This document shows, in pieces, positions 25,601 to 38,700 of a stretch of 64,000 bases of DNA. Position 1 is the stretch's first letter, and every line of letters starts with the position of its first letter. A program made the position numbers and the translations under genes. This DNA is from Gibbula magus (Eukaryota > Mollusca > Gastropoda > Trochida > Trochidae). The DNA lies in NCBI GenBank assembly GCA_936450465.1, contig OW388304.1, positions 12,618,708 through 12,682,707 on the forward strand, given 5' to 3'. Under the pieces are notes generated by a model. It worked only from the letters and a program-made list of their open reading frames with translations. It was not told the DNA's origin and made no database searches.

Positions 25601-27490
25601 ATTTCCACTGGCGCCATTGTATTTGGACACAGATGGATGAAACACCTCATGAAATTCTTCATGGAGCTCAGTGAATTTACGACACACATCAGATTCAAGG
25701 ATGTTGTTCGGGTCCAGTGATATGTCCTTATGAGCTGATATCTCGTGGGTCGTACTGGGTTTGGTCACATGAACATTGTTGGTATCAACATCAACAGAGT
25801 TGGCGACGTGTCTCACCTGACAAAAATGTTCATGAGTTTTCAAGGTAATCTCACTTGATGTTGTATTTGTGATCCTAATCTTGTTACCGACAGAGGTGAT
25901 AACTTGACATTGGGGCCAAGCCTTCTCGTGTGTTGCGTCCTGATTACAGGGGGAATCGAGTCGTGGTTCTAGGGCCCAATCTAGATCAGGAAGTGTGTCT
26001 TTTGGGATTTCCACATCGATGAACTGGTTTGGCAAGATGGTGGTCCTGTTTGGGGCTCGTATGAGAAAGGCCTGAGTAAGTCTTGCGGTAGCGTGTCCCA
26101 CATCTTGCTTGCTGTAATAGATCGCTTTGGTGCCCTTTACGACTATGTGGTTTTTGGCAGGTCGCGTAGCAATATCATTCACCTTGTGGAAAGGAATTCC
26201 TGCTAGTATGTCGACATCTAGCTGTTTGACAACAAGGGCATCAAGTTGGAAGGAATCATCATCCCTTGTCACAGTGCAGTGAACTTCCCCGATGACTTCT
26301 AATGGAGTAACTCCGTCAGCTTGTCTCGCTCTCTGCGTAGCACCTTTGATAGGGAGATTAATTGCTCTGGCAAACGCGGCACGGACCATGTTCGTTGTAG
26401 CACCTGTATCCAACGTCAGACGAACCGGGTGGTTTTCATAGAAAACATTGAGAAATGGTGATTGTTCCACACTTACACGTTTGACACTCGGCTCATCAAA
26501 GAGCAAGCTGTGGCCCTCCTCTTGGTCTTCGGCCTGGTGCAATTCAAGCTGCTCTTCATCCTCCTCCTCGCCAATAAATCTTGAACTGCCGGACATTATA
26601 CCTGCAAGATACCTGCAACTTCTCAGGTAGTGAGTATTGTAAGCTGGGCGTCCTGCAGTCTTGCACAATATGCAGAATTTACTCACACTAGAGGTACTTT
26701 TCCTTGATGTATTGCTTCGGCCAAGATGAACCTGTTTGTTTGGCGGGTAGTTAGTGGTGTAAGCTCTGAAAGCTTTAGTGTCTTCAATACTACGAAGTTC
26801 ATCAAGCAAAGATGATAATGCCTGTGATATTTCGGGTTTAAATGAAGCTAAGGTTTTGTTACGGAGTTCAGATCCATACTTCTGTTTCACTAGTTGAGGG
26901 AGACCCGGGTGTATCAACTGTAACCAAAGTATAACTATCATGTTTTCCATAGTTGGAGAGAGGTCCTCATCAACAGCTGGTGCGACGCCATGATGTTCGA
27001 TGCCACAGCCAGTAGTGAGGAGGTTATCTTCAATGAAAGCAACTAGCCTTTGGTACAGGTCCTCGGGACGTTCATCGGTTTGTAGTTTAATGTCTACAAT
27101 ATCTAGGAAATGAGATCCGGTGGATTGGAATCCATAGTGCTGTCTAATTTTCTGCCATATGTCACTCACAGATGTAGAATTCTTGATGACTGAGTTTCTA
27201 GAAATGACACAACAATAATTCGCAATCTGGCCTAGCATCAAGTCTAGATGTGTATTTTTCTGGACTGCTGTCCTCCTACGGCGTTGTGGGACATCTTCAT
27301 CATCATCAACTAAGCCACGGTTAGGATTTACAGCTGTCTTCTTCTCCCATGTAAAATCTTCGGCGAGAAACGCAGCAAAATTATCATCCAAGGACAGAAT
27401 ATACACTAGATTTTGTCGCTAGTTCTCGAAAGAGTTAATTGTCTCATTTTTAGTGAGTTGCCACTGTTTTGGAGCACGATTCTGGGCCAT
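22676..27490 (-). CDS. Gag-Pol polyprotein of LTR retrotransposon, interrupted by one TAG
   Basis: The first ATG of the frame is at 27,490; codon 24 (27,421-27,419) is TAG; the frame then stays open for about 1,580 codons to a TAG at 22,676. Counting from 27,406 as residue 1: gag-like region 1-240; zinc knuckle C245-x2-C248-x10-H259-x4-C264, wider than the usual CCHC; acidic stretch 279-297; aspartic protease DTGA at 333; reverse transcriptase with D711 and LADD at 775-778; RNase H with D927, E968 and D997; integrase zinc site H1174, H1179, C1209, C1212; integrase core D1241, D1298, E1334 (D-D-35-E); basic C-terminal tail. Gag and Pol are fused without a frameshift. The TAG may be an inactivating mutation or a readthrough point; the former is more likely for a single copy. 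It makes the proteins for reverse transcription and integration of the element. Confidence 0.93.
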
Positions 27491-27675
27491 GTTTAAGTTC
27501 AGGAGAGTATAACGAAGTTACCTGCACTAACGAAATTAGGTGCACATCGACTGATATTGTCAATAGCTCACTTTCCTTCGTAGAAAACAAAGTTGCTGAC
27601 CGTCTGGTTAAGTTCGAGGGTAAAAGATATAACTAGAGTCCTGTTTGTCGGATTCGATTGACGTGAGTAAGAACG

Positions 27676-27687
27676 CCGCTGCCACCA
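27676..27687 (-). promoter_or_regulatory. Primer binding site, tRNA-Leu type
   Basis: One base inside the 5' LTR, the minus strand reads TGGTGGCAGCGG. This is complementary to the 3' end CCGCTGCCACCA of animal tRNA-Leu (AAG/UAG), as recalled from known tRNAs. It would prime minus-strand DNA synthesis. Confidence 0.75.
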
Positions 27688-27688
27688 C

Positions 27689-27823
27689 GCCAAATAACAA
27701 CATCTATTGCTCGATACCATGCGGTTTATTCGCAACCATAACGCGAAGGAAGATACAAAAATAGGGATGGGAAATACCCCTTCCGTTACAGAAACAAACG
27801 AACACGGATTACGTGTGATGGCG
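27689..27823 (-). repeat. 5' LTR (135 bp)
   Basis: Promoter-bearing LTR of the minus-strand element, identical to the 3' LTR. Between it and the gag ATG at 27,490 lies a leader of about 200 bp containing the primer binding site. Confidence 0.95.
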
Positions 27824-29039
27824 AAGCATTAACAATTAAGAAATTAGTTATTGTGACCTAATCATCGGATGTTACATCAATTCATACTTTTTCCATACAA
27901 TATAGACAACAAGGAAATGTCTGTCGTTCAAAGCTAAATAACTTTTACTATCAACTTTCAGTGTGGTTATACTTAATTTGATAAAAAGAAACATACTTTC
28001 ATGATAGTCATTATCGGTTCTATTATTTAATTCACTTATCAACTATCGTATGTTTGCAGTTCAACGCTGAGGTGGAACAGGTTGTAAATGTACTCAAGGA
28101 TAAGGTCAGTCATCAAGTGGATTCGTATTTATGGAGTTGTGCAGAAAATCTGAAAAGTGTGATTATTTTGTCTGGCATCCAGCCTTAAGCACCTGAGACG
28201 TTGACCTTTCACTGATTGTACTGCAGCGCTGCTGGCACTGAAATACACATATGCTCCGATGGTATTGAAGACACTGAGAATAAATGGAACCTTGAGATAT
28301 ATAGTGAAAATTGGAAATACGTATCTATTCATACCATATGCCTAAATGTATTTTAAAATCTAATGTCAGGTTGGTTTTTTTCAAAAGTTAAACAAATTCT
28401 GCACTATTTTGGATTTTTTTATTATACATTATAAACAATAAAACACATCTCGGGCTACCCTTGACTCGCTGTTACCGTCCTCTATACTAATTAATATCGG
28501 TGACTTGTTCTCATGCAATCACAAATTCAAATGACCTGAGTGATTTCAAAATCGCTAATGGTAGCATTGAAATCTCAGAGCATCTTTCAACTGTATATCT
28601 ATTTGTAGCGTGATTATATTATGTAAAGTGATATTGACATTTCAAAAGTTATGTAAATTACAAATTTATCAATATTGTTTAATGAAAATTTCATTAAAAA
28701 AGGGATACTTTTCTTTTCATCATATTGCAACTTGGTGGTATTCCAATACCTCAGAACTTCAAGGTTATTTGTAGGGCTGTTGTAGAGGGCAAGTTCCACT
28801 TACTTATGATACGTGAAGCTTAGGCAACAACAAATACCTTTCACAATATAGTCAACTATGGAAATATTAATGCCCATTTCTTATTTCTAATTCTGAATAT
28901 GTTCATCTTGCAATATGACACTGCTTATTCGGTATTCTTTTTTGATGGTGTCCTGGGATCAAACACAGGGTCTGATGACTATCGAGAGACGTCAGAAATA
29001 GACAGAAATTGTCAGTTGATAATGTTCAACACGTGAATT

Positions 29040-31695
29040 TCATTACAGAACTTCCTGTATTCTGTCCTCAGTTCTTGCAATCCTTGAAATTCATTGGATA
29101 TTCTTTACTGCTGTGTCGATTTTAGTCTTTGCAAGTAAACCAACAATAAGACTTGTAGAAAATCATGTGATCATTTTCAAAATACCCTAGGAAAAAAACA
29201 TGTTTCATGTTGGGTTAATAACGTAGCCCCACTCAAACAGAGGAAGTCAAAACCAAGGTTTCAAACCATTGTTTTCAAAGAACGTGAAAGTGAGGTTCAT
29301 GAACATTATAGGTGAACTTAACATCTTGTTCAGAGAAAACATCAGAACAGGCAGAGGAAGGCAGAAAGACACTTTTTATCAAAATAAGTCACGTTATCAT
29401 TTCCAAATAAATATCAATTAGGTCAACTGCATCGATGTATTTATTTATTTCCTGGGTGTAATATAAACCCAGATCCTTGCTTCACATGTATCTATTGATC
29501 TTAAATACATCAAGCAGACATTGTATTTACACAAGATTAAGGAAAGCCTTGCAAGTTGTTGTCAGCCAAAACTTAAAACGGAATTATGAAATTATCATTG
29601 ATACAATCAAACTACTCTCAAGATTGATGTCCTATGTTAGCTTATGATTTGGGTGATTTCCAATACATTTCACTTTTATCACAGGATGGAATATAATTGC
29701 AGTGGCAAAGTCACAACAATGTGCAGCGCCGAGTGGAGAATTAACTGAGTGCAGAATAAACTAACAAACGGTTGTGGCGCACTGAATAGAAATGTATCAC
29801 TGTGTATCACAATATTTTACATACAACTGTACTCGAGCCCTCATGGAATTCAAACCCCTTCCTCTTGAAGCAATCATAGAGTTATTGCATTCCTTTTATT
29901 AACATAAATAAGCCACACCTAACATTGGTGATATTGATTATTGCTGTAGGCATCTTTTAATAATAATACATGAAAGACAATGCTTACTTAAACCACAATA
30001 TATATATATCGAGATAATTAATAGAGGGCACCACGTACATGGAGAAGAAACAGCTGGTCCTCGAATCTGATATGACTGTGTTCTTCTGAGAACAGAAAAA
30101 AAAATTTAGACGCCAGTGCCTCAAAGCAGTTGTTTGAAGTTGAGTTTGATTACATCCTTTGAGTTCACCGTCCTTGTGAACTAATGTGCCGTCTGCCAAT
30201 TACATAGAGACTACTAACCGTCATACATAATAAAGGCAAAATATATCAATTGTAATTTCTTGACCTCCAAAATACCACAAAGAATTACACACGTTTCTGT
30301 TATATTCCATGATATCACGAAGTGGAAAGTTTGAAAATTCGATTTATGTTTATTGAATAAAAATATCAAATCTGATGTCGGTACAAGGAACCAGATTTAG
30401 GTTCATATTATTGCCAACGTAAACCAATAGCCTATTTCATTCATTAAAGATTTCAGATTGTGTTTTCTGTTAATCTGCTGATATTGGCATTATTGGCTGA
30501 TAGTTCAACTATTTTAGTTGTTGTGACCTTGCTTGTTGTCCTCAAATATGTGTAAAACATCACTGCAGATGTTTAGATTATTCAGATTGATATACTGATC
30601 GTACCATAACATTAATAGGTGTTACTGTCTGATTTGTTATAACTGTTGATTGAGGATTTGTTTATTCCATTTCAATTACACTTATTTCAGAACTAAATTT
30701 CACTACATACACTACCGCATTAGGCACATAACAAAGGGTTGGGAATCAGATCGACAATTCTTTATTAATTTGAGAGAGTGTTGATCTTAATGTATTTATG
30801 ATTGGAGCAGTTGATCAATACGATTAAACGTGGTTTTGTTAGGAGAAGAAAGTTGAAAAGAAATGATTATTACAAGAGTGCTTCAATGTTCTGTGCATAA
30901 TAAGGGAGATAAGTGTAATGTGTCTTTGTGAAGTTTTGAAATAGAGAGCTTGATATTTATTTTAATTTCATTGGTGTAGGCACAAACAAAACCAAACCAT
31001 ATCAAACCTGACATTACTTTTGAGATTGATGATCAGAAAATATGTTTCTTTGAATCAAACTTTCGTTATCATTTTAGAAAACATGCGATATATTGTAATA
31101 CTTTGTTTTTAAATACATCAGTCATTAAACTTCCAGATTCGAGATTTCGAAAGTATGTGTCTCTAACAGATTGAAAGAACATCAACATTTTCATATGATA
31201 CCTCTTCATGTCAATGTCAGTAAATGTGAGACCGCTCGATATCAATTTCCTCCCGTTAGATTCATTAATTGACCCATTCTTCCTCGAACATTGGGGGCAT
31301 CCTGTTCATTTCCATTTGGTGCCAACATGATTGGGGATTAAGATCCCATTATGATGATCTGAAAGATGTCAGTGGAGGTACATTGTCTGAGGCGTGACAT
31401 GAGGTTAACGCCGCTTTCTTTAACATTTCACTTATAATCTTCATCATTTCAGGAAGAGATCGTGCAATGACATTATAGCGATGTTAAAAAATATGTTTTG
31501 TAATAAAGTATAGTTTGCCCTTAACTAGCATAGTTCAAACACAAGGACTTTAATCTTTGACATAAATTTATACGACAAAACACATTGGGGTACAACAACC
31601 TTTACGTCTTTATTAAGATGCCAAATGACGCATACAGGAAACATTTTGCATGAATAATTTCGAAATGAAAATTATGTTTACCATCCTTCATGTTA
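29040..31695 (+). repeat. Segmental repeat block A, copy A3a (truncated)
   Basis: Starts directly after the end of B2 and follows A1 (1-2,670) landmark by landmark, including 30,040 (A1 1,120) and 31,230 (A1 2,190). It is cut off at about 31,695, where a new block A begins. No gene is seen. Confidence 0.7.
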
Positions 31696-33150
31696 ATAGT
31701 CCAAGAAGAGGATTAACACTTGTATGCTGTCCTCACGTCTAGCGATCAGTCATGGAATATTCATTAATGCTGTGTCGATAATTAGTCAGTGCAAGTAAAC
31801 CAAGCATGACACGTGTAGCAACTTCTATGATCATTTTGAAATATATCCTTTGACAACGACTGTTTCAGGGTAGCTTTATTATGCACTATAGAACCGAGCT
31901 TCGGTATCTCTTAGCTTAGGTCTAACGTTCCTTATATCTTCACTTGCCAGGGGTTAATCTTATCTGTATTTGAGCTTTTCACCTACCTGCAAGGGTAAAA
32001 GGGTGATAAGTCGAAGCAGCCAGGATTAAATCTGGTACTAGAAAATATCCTTCTTACAGTGTAGGCCCAGATTAACAGAGGATGTCAAGAACAAGGGTTC
32101 CAACTTTGAGTTTCAAATGACGTGATAGAAAAGTGTATGTGCAATATAGACGAACAGTAATGTTTTTCCAGAGAAAATACCAGAACAAGCAACATCATGT
32201 GGACAGGCAAAAATTATCAACAGAAGTCAGGTTTTCATTTTCAATACTCCCCCATTAGTTCAACTGCGCCCATGTGTTTCTTATTATTGGTGTTATATAC
32301 ACAGATCCCTGCTTCACAGGTATTCATTGGTCGTGATCTTGAATCCATCAAGCAGACAGCGTATTTACACGAAATTAGGGGAAGCCTTTCAAGTTATTGA
32401 CCTCGTTTGTCAGCCAAGACTTGTCCCCGAGATTATAAATTATCATTGGTGCGATCAAAAAGTACTCTTAAGGCTGATGCATGCCCTATGTGAGTTGATG
32501 TGATTTGAGGGGTTTCACTTTTATCACAGCATCAACTATAATGGCAGAGCAAAGGTCACAACATTGTGACAATGCATTTAGGTGCAGTGTCGGTGGTATC
32601 GTACATACAGTCAACAGTTCTCTGGCGGGATTCGAGCCACTTTTCTCTTTAAACAATCATATCGCTCCTCATATATTTGACTGACATACATAATGCAAAA
32701 CCAAACATTGACTATTTTGATTATTGCTGGAGGCAGTTTTGATGCTTTATTTAAATCACAGTAGATAACATATTTCTAATCAATTGCGGCCACCAAGTAC
32801 ATACAAAAGAAAAACCTGGTGCTCGAATTTGATATTACTGTTGTTCAGAGAACATAAAAATAGCAACTTCCTTTCAATTAGACGTCAGTGCCTTAAGTCA
32901 GTTGTTTGAAGTTGTCCTTGATTACATTAAGTCAATTGTGAACCTATTGTTTGGCTAATACAAAAGTACTAATCGATAATTAATTAAAATTTAGAATTAA
33001 AGACGTGTCGATGATGTGCCTTGATATCACAAATTCGTATTCTAGTTATTATTAGAATTCTACTATTGTTTATTAAAAGAACCAGATCTAGGTTCGAATT
33101 TCTGCCTTTACATTGCACTTAATCTACATCATTAGGCTTTTCAGTATACA

Positions 33151-33241
33151 GTAGTAGTAGTAGTAGGGGTAGTGGCGTAGTAGTAGTAGTACTAGTAGTA
33201 GTAGTAGTAGTAGTAGCACTAGGAGTAGTAGTAGTAGTAGA
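33151..33241 (+). repeat. (TAG)n microsatellite
   Basis: About 90 bp of imperfect GTA/TAG repeats, only in copy A3b. Confidence 0.95.
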
Positions 33242-33537
33242 TTAACAGTTCTATTGTTAAGAGCATATTATCGAACTGTCCATCTAAATTTATTTAGTTT
33301 GGAGCTATTTGTGAATACTATTAAATATGGTGTAGCTAGGAGAAGAAAGAAGAAATAGAAATGACTATTGTACGAGTGCTTCAATGCTAAGTACAAAATG
33401 AGGAAGGTAACTGTACATGTGTATTTGTGAAGTTTTGAAAAATCTCTCCAAAGAGAGAACTTGTTTATTTTCTTAAGACAAAGATGAATCCTTCGGCTGG
33501 AAGTCAACCATGATTTGGATATTTAATGGTGTATGTG

Positions 33538-34794
33538 TATCATCCCAACTGCGGATCCGTCCCATCTTAAGATGGGACGCGTCCCAACTTGGGATTCCAA
33601 GTTGGGATGTCCCATCTTAAGATGGGACGGGGTGTAATGAAATATGCAAGTAATATTTTGATTTAAATATGAAGTTTGGTAATAACGTGTATTTATAGAT
33701 CATTTAGGTATAAACTTTAAGAACCTACAATGAAAATTCACTTTGATGTTTATTTACTGGACTTATTGACTAGGATTCATCTGTCCTCCTCGGGGAGTCA
33801 ATGAATATATCATACGTTGATCAAAACAATGATTTAAACACAAATTAATGGGAGAAATAAATACAGTTTGCAAACAACTTTATCAAAATTTAAATGCCAT
33901 CGCTATTTAAATATTTCACAGTCGTTATATTTATGATGAATTGAGTGAAACGGGGAAAACTCAAATCAAATGACATATACGATTTATTGTTCCACAGTTA
34001 TTCATTTTAAGATACAGACTGATTTAAAAACAATTATATTTTTAATACATATATCTTGTTCATACTATTTAGACATAAAAAAAGGTATTGTTATCAAAAA
34101 TTATAAGTGGTTGTATCTGTGATATAACGATCTAAGTTATGGTAACGGGGTATGGCAGGTACAATGTTTCAAACTCAAAGTTATTCATTTTAGGCATTTT
34201 TTGTTACTCTTGAAAAAGTTATTGTTAGTTACTTTGGATATATCACGATTCAATTTGACTTACCTGTTATTGACGAACGAAAATCCTTGTGAGTCCTTTA
34301 CAACAATGCATGTATAATCCAACAACCTGCACCGAACACTGAATATGTAAATGTGACACCCTGATTTCAAAGAGAACTGACCATCCTGAAGATTTGTGAC
34401 ACTGAGTCCTTCATAAGCCCAAGTAATCAGTTATGAAAGGACACCATTTAGGCCACGCTCACTGGTGTGAGGGTAAAACAACATATAGAGTGTATATTGT
34501 AAAAACGCTGCAACGTTACCTTGTTTGTTTAATCTTATCTAGTTACTTGATTGATTGAATAAAAGAATACACGTGTGATTGATTTAAAACTAGCAACTCT
34601 TACATCGTATTTGATTGATATAAAGAGCTAGCCTATCCAAATGTAAATTGTTCAGCATAACTAACAAACTTAAAACTATTTGAGTTATGCCAAAGAAATA
34701 TGTTCCCAAGTTCGATATACATATTAAATTAAAAACTATAAACTGTATATTTCTGACTAAACTACAGTATAGCGGTATTAGAGCCATTGTGTCC
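33538..34794 (+). repeat. Foldback element, left non-satellite arm
   Basis: Terminal palindrome cluster (33,559-33,640) and unique arm sequence. It is complementary to 38,701-40,259, with the same order of landmarks from end to centre. Confidence 0.8.
33559..33578. repeat. 20 bp perfect palindrome at left end
   Basis: GTCCCATCTTAAGATGGGAC. The same palindrome recurs within about 50 bp on the left and again at the right end near 40,219-40,238. Confidence 0.95.
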
Positions 34795-37310
34795 CGTATC
34801 TCATTAAAAATTAAAATTAATAATTTTGAAATACAATAATAATATTCTTATACTATAAGTAATTAACTAACTGCAATAAATACTGTATAACACTTTCAAA
34901 ACATGTCATTGTAAGTGTTATTGACCCCCTCACTCTCACAAAATGCCGTCCCAACTTGGAATTTCTATCAGTTTTTCATCATATCTCATTAAATATGCAA
35001 AATGATTTTTTTAATTAAAGACTAATATTCTCATGCTATAAGATGTTATTATTCCTGCAATAAATAATTAATGACACTTTCAAAACATGTCATTGTAAGT
35101 GTTATTGACCCCCTCACTTTCAGAAATGGCCGTCCCAACTTGGAATTTCTATCAGTTTTTCATCATATCTCATTCAATATGCAAAATGATTTTTTTTAAT
35201 TAAAGACTAATATTCTCATGCTATAAGATGTTATTATTCCTGTAATAAATAATTAATGACACTTTCAAAACATGTCATTGTAAGTGTTATTGACCCCCTC
35301 ACTCTCACAAATGGCCGTCCCAACTTGGAATTTCTATCAGTTTTTCATCATATCTCATTCAATATGCAAAATGATTTTTTTTTAATTAAAGACTAATATT
35401 CTCATGCTATAAGATGTTATTATTCCTGTAATAAATAATTAATGACACTTTCAAAACATGTCATTGTAAGTGTTATTGACCCCCTCACTCTCACAAATGG
35501 CCGTCCCAACTTGGAATTTCTATCAGTTGTTCATCATATCTCATTAAATATGCAAAATGATTTTTTTAATTAAAGACTAATATTTTCATGCTATAAGATG
35601 TTATTATTACTGTAATAAATAATTAATGACACTTTCAGAACATGTCATTGTAAGTGTTATTGACCCCCTCACTCTCAGAAATAGCCGTCCCAACTTGGAA
35701 TTTCTATCAGTTTTTCATCATATCTCATTCAATATGCAAAATGATTTTTTTTAATTAAAGACTAATATGTTCATGCTATAAGATGTTATTATTACTGTAA
35801 TAAATAATTAATGACACTTTCAGAACATGTCATTGTAAGTGTTATTGACCCCCTCACTCTCACAAATGGCCGTCCCAACTTGGAATTTCTATCAGTTGTT
35901 CATCATATCTCATTAAATATGCAAAATGATTTTTTTAATTAAAGACTAATATTTTCATGCTATAAGATGTTATTATTACTGTAATAAATAATTAATGACA
36001 CTTTCAAAACATGTCATTGTAAGTGTTATTGACCCCCTCACTCTCAGAAATAGCCGTCCCAACTTGGAATTTCTATCAGTTTTTCATCATATCTCATTCA
36101 ATATGCAAAATGATTTTTTTTAATTAAAGACTAATATGTTCATGCTATAAGATGTTATTATTACTGTAATACATAATTAATGACACTTTCAAAACATGTC
36201 ATTGTAAGTGTTATTGACCCCCTCACTCTCACAAATGGCCGTCCCAACTTGGAATTTCTATCAGTTTTTCATCATATCTCATTAAATATGCAAAATGATT
36301 TTTTTAATTAAAGACTAATATTTTCATGCTATAAGATGTTAATATTACTGTAATAAATAATTAATGACACTTTCAAAACATGTCATTGTAAGTGTTATTG
36401 ACCCCCTCACTCTCAGAAATAGCCGTCCCAACTTGGAATTTCTATCAGTTTTTCATCATATCTCATTCAATATGCAAAATGATTTTTTTTAATTAAAGAC
36501 TAATATTCTCATGCTATAAGATGTTATTATTCCTGTAATAAATAATTAATGACACTTTCAAAACATGTCATTGTAAGTGTTATTGACCCCCTCACTCTCA
36601 GAAATGGCCGTCCCAACTTGGAATTTCTATCAGTTTTTCATCATATCTCATTCAATATGCAAAATGATTTTTTTTAATTAAAGACTAATATTCTCATGCT
36701 ATAAGATGTTATTATTCCTGTAATAAATAATTAATGACACTTTCAAAACATGTCATTGTAAGTGTTATTGACCCCCTCACTCTCAGAAATGGCCGTCCCA
36801 ACTTGGAATTTCTATCAGTTTTTCATCATATCTCATTCAATATGCAAAATGATTTTTTTTTAATTAAAGACTAATATTCTCATGCTATTAGATGTTATTA
36901 TTCCTGTAATAAATAATTAATGACACTTTCAAAACATGTCATTGTAAGTGTTATTGACCCCCTCACTCTCAGAAATGGCCGTCCCAACTTGGAATTTCTA
37001 TCAGTTTTTCATCATATCTCATTCAATATGCAAAATGATTTTTTTAATTTAAGACTAATATTCTCATGCTATAAGATGTTATTATTCCTGTAATAAATAA
37101 TTAATGACACTTTCAAAACATGTCATTGTAAGTGTTATTGACCCCCCCACTCTCACAAATGGCCGTCCCAACTTGGAATTTCTATCAGTTTTTCATCATA
37201 TCTCATTAAATATGCAAAATGATTTTTTTAATTTAAGACTAATATTCTCATGCTATAAGATGTTATTATTCCTTTTGTAAATAATTAATGACACTTTCAA
37301 AACTGAAAAC
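34795..37310 (+). repeat. Satellite array, 13 direct monomers of 184-186 bp
   Basis: The word CGTCCCAACTTGG starts at 34,947, 35,131, 35,316, 35,502, 35,686, 35,871, 36,055, 36,240, 36,424, 36,609, 36,794, 36,980 and 37,164. Each monomer also has AGTGTTATTGACCCCCTCAC and TTAATTAAAGACTAATAT. Monomers are almost identical to each other; two subtypes (ATGGCC and ATAGCC before the word) alternate in the middle of the array, hinting at growth by dimer steps. Confidence 0.97.
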
Positions 37311-38700
37311 TGATGAAAAACTGATAGAAATTCTAAGTTGGGACGGCCATTTCTGAGAGTGAGGGGTCAATAACACTCATAATGAGACGTTGTGAAAGTG
37401 TCATTAAGTATTTATAACAGTTATAGAAATTCATATAGTTTGAGAATATTAGTCTTTAATTAAAAGAAATCATTTTGCATATTTAATGAGATATGATGAA
37501 AAACTGATAGAAAGTCCAAGTTGGGACGGCCATTTCTGAGAGTGAGGGGTCAATAACACTCATAAAGAGACGTTGTGAAAGTGTCATTAAGTATTTATAA
37601 CAGTTATAGGAAAGTCATATAGTATGAGAACATTAGTCTTTAATTTTTTTTTAAATAGTTTGCATATGTAATGAAATATGGGGGAAAACTGTCAGAAATT
37701 CCAAGTTGGGACGGCCATTTCTGAGAGTGAGGGGTCAATAACACTCATAATGAGACGTTGTGAAAGTGTCATTAAGTATTTATAACAGTTATAGGAAAGT
37801 CATATAGTATGAGAACATTAGTCTTTAATTTTTAAAAAAATAGTTTGCATATGTAATGAAATATGGGGGAAAACTGTCAGAAATTCCAAGTTGGGACGGC
37901 CATTTGTGAGAGTGAGGGGTCAATAACACTCATAATGAGACGTTGTGAAAGTGTCATTAAGTATTTATAACAGTTATAGGAAAGTCATATAGTATGAGAA
38001 CATTAGTCTTTAATTTAAAAAAATAGTTTGCATATTACATGAAATATGGGGGAAAATTATGAGAAATTCCAAGTTGGGACGGCCATTTCTGAGAGTGAGG
38101 GGTCAATAACACTCATAATGAGACGTTGTGAAAGTGTTATTAAGTATTTATAACAGTTATAGGAAACTCATATAGTATGAGAACATTAGTCTTTAATTTA
38201 AAAAGATAGTTTGCATATTTAATGAAATATGGGGGAAAATTATCAGAAATTCCAAGTTGGGACGGCCATTTCTGAGAGTGAGGGGTCAATAACACTCACA
38301 AAGAGACGTTGTGAAAGTGTCATTAAGTATTTATAACAGTTATAAGAAAGTCATATAGTATGAGAACATTGGTCTTTAATTTAAAAAAAAATAGTTTGCA
38401 TATTTAATGAAATATGGGGGAAAATTATGAGAAATTCCAAGTTGGGACGGCCGTTTCTGAAAGTGAGGGGTCAATAACACTAATAATGAGACGTTGTGAA
38501 AGTGTCATTAAGTATTTATAACAGTTATAGGAAAGTCATATAGTATGAGAACATTAGTCTGTAATTTAAAAAAAATAGTTTGCATATTTAATGAAATATG
38601 GGGGGAAACTGATAGAATGTCCAAGTTGGGACGGCCATTCTTGAGAGTGAGGGGTCACTAATACTTATAATGAGACGTTTTGAAAGTGTCATACAATGTA
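37311..38700 (-). repeat. Satellite array, 8 inverted monomers
   Basis: The complement word ends in GACGG at 37,342, 37,525, 37,710, 37,895, 38,078, 38,261, 38,446 and 38,630, a period of 183-185 bp. Right-arm monomers share their own variants: GACCCCTCAC with one C fewer, and CCCCATATTTCAT in place of CATCATATCTCAT. The first monomer after the turn is partly left-type. Confidence 0.97.

Larger units (their letters stand above)
22421..27823 (-). mobile_element. Ty3/gypsy-type LTR retrotransposon, nearly intact
   Basis: A 5,403 bp element on the minus strand: 5' LTR (27,689-27,823), primer binding site, leader, one gag-pol frame, polypurine tract and 3' LTR (22,421-22,555). AAGC is duplicated at 22,417-22,420 and 27,824-27,827. 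The same site is uninterrupted in copy B3 (about 45,165) and B1 (about 9,895), which confirms the ends. The LTRs are identical as far as I can see, so insertion is recent. GC content is visibly higher than in the host block. Domain order protease, RT, RNase H, integrase and a gypsy-like RT connection region support Ty3/gypsy over Ty1/copia. One in-frame TAG near the gag start suggests this copy is damaged. Confidence 0.95.
18806..28985 (+). repeat. Segmental repeat block B, copy B2 (interrupted by LTR element)
   Basis: Second copy of block B; landmarks match B1 and B3 in order. It is split at 22,420 by the retrotransposon and resumes at 27,824. It ends at about 28,947-28,985 with a CCTGGGATCAAACACAGG phrase that also ends B3 (48,140), followed directly by the start of block A. 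This proves head-to-tail order. No gene apart from the retrotransposon. Confidence 0.7.

Noticed and set aside
22676..27406. Several plus-strand frames of 60-125 codons inside the retrotransposon
   Set aside because: They are antisense shadows of the gag-pol frame and have no domain features.
34795..38700. CRISPR-like array
   Set aside because: The repeat is the whole 185 bp monomer with no variable spacers, in a eukaryotic context; it is a satellite.
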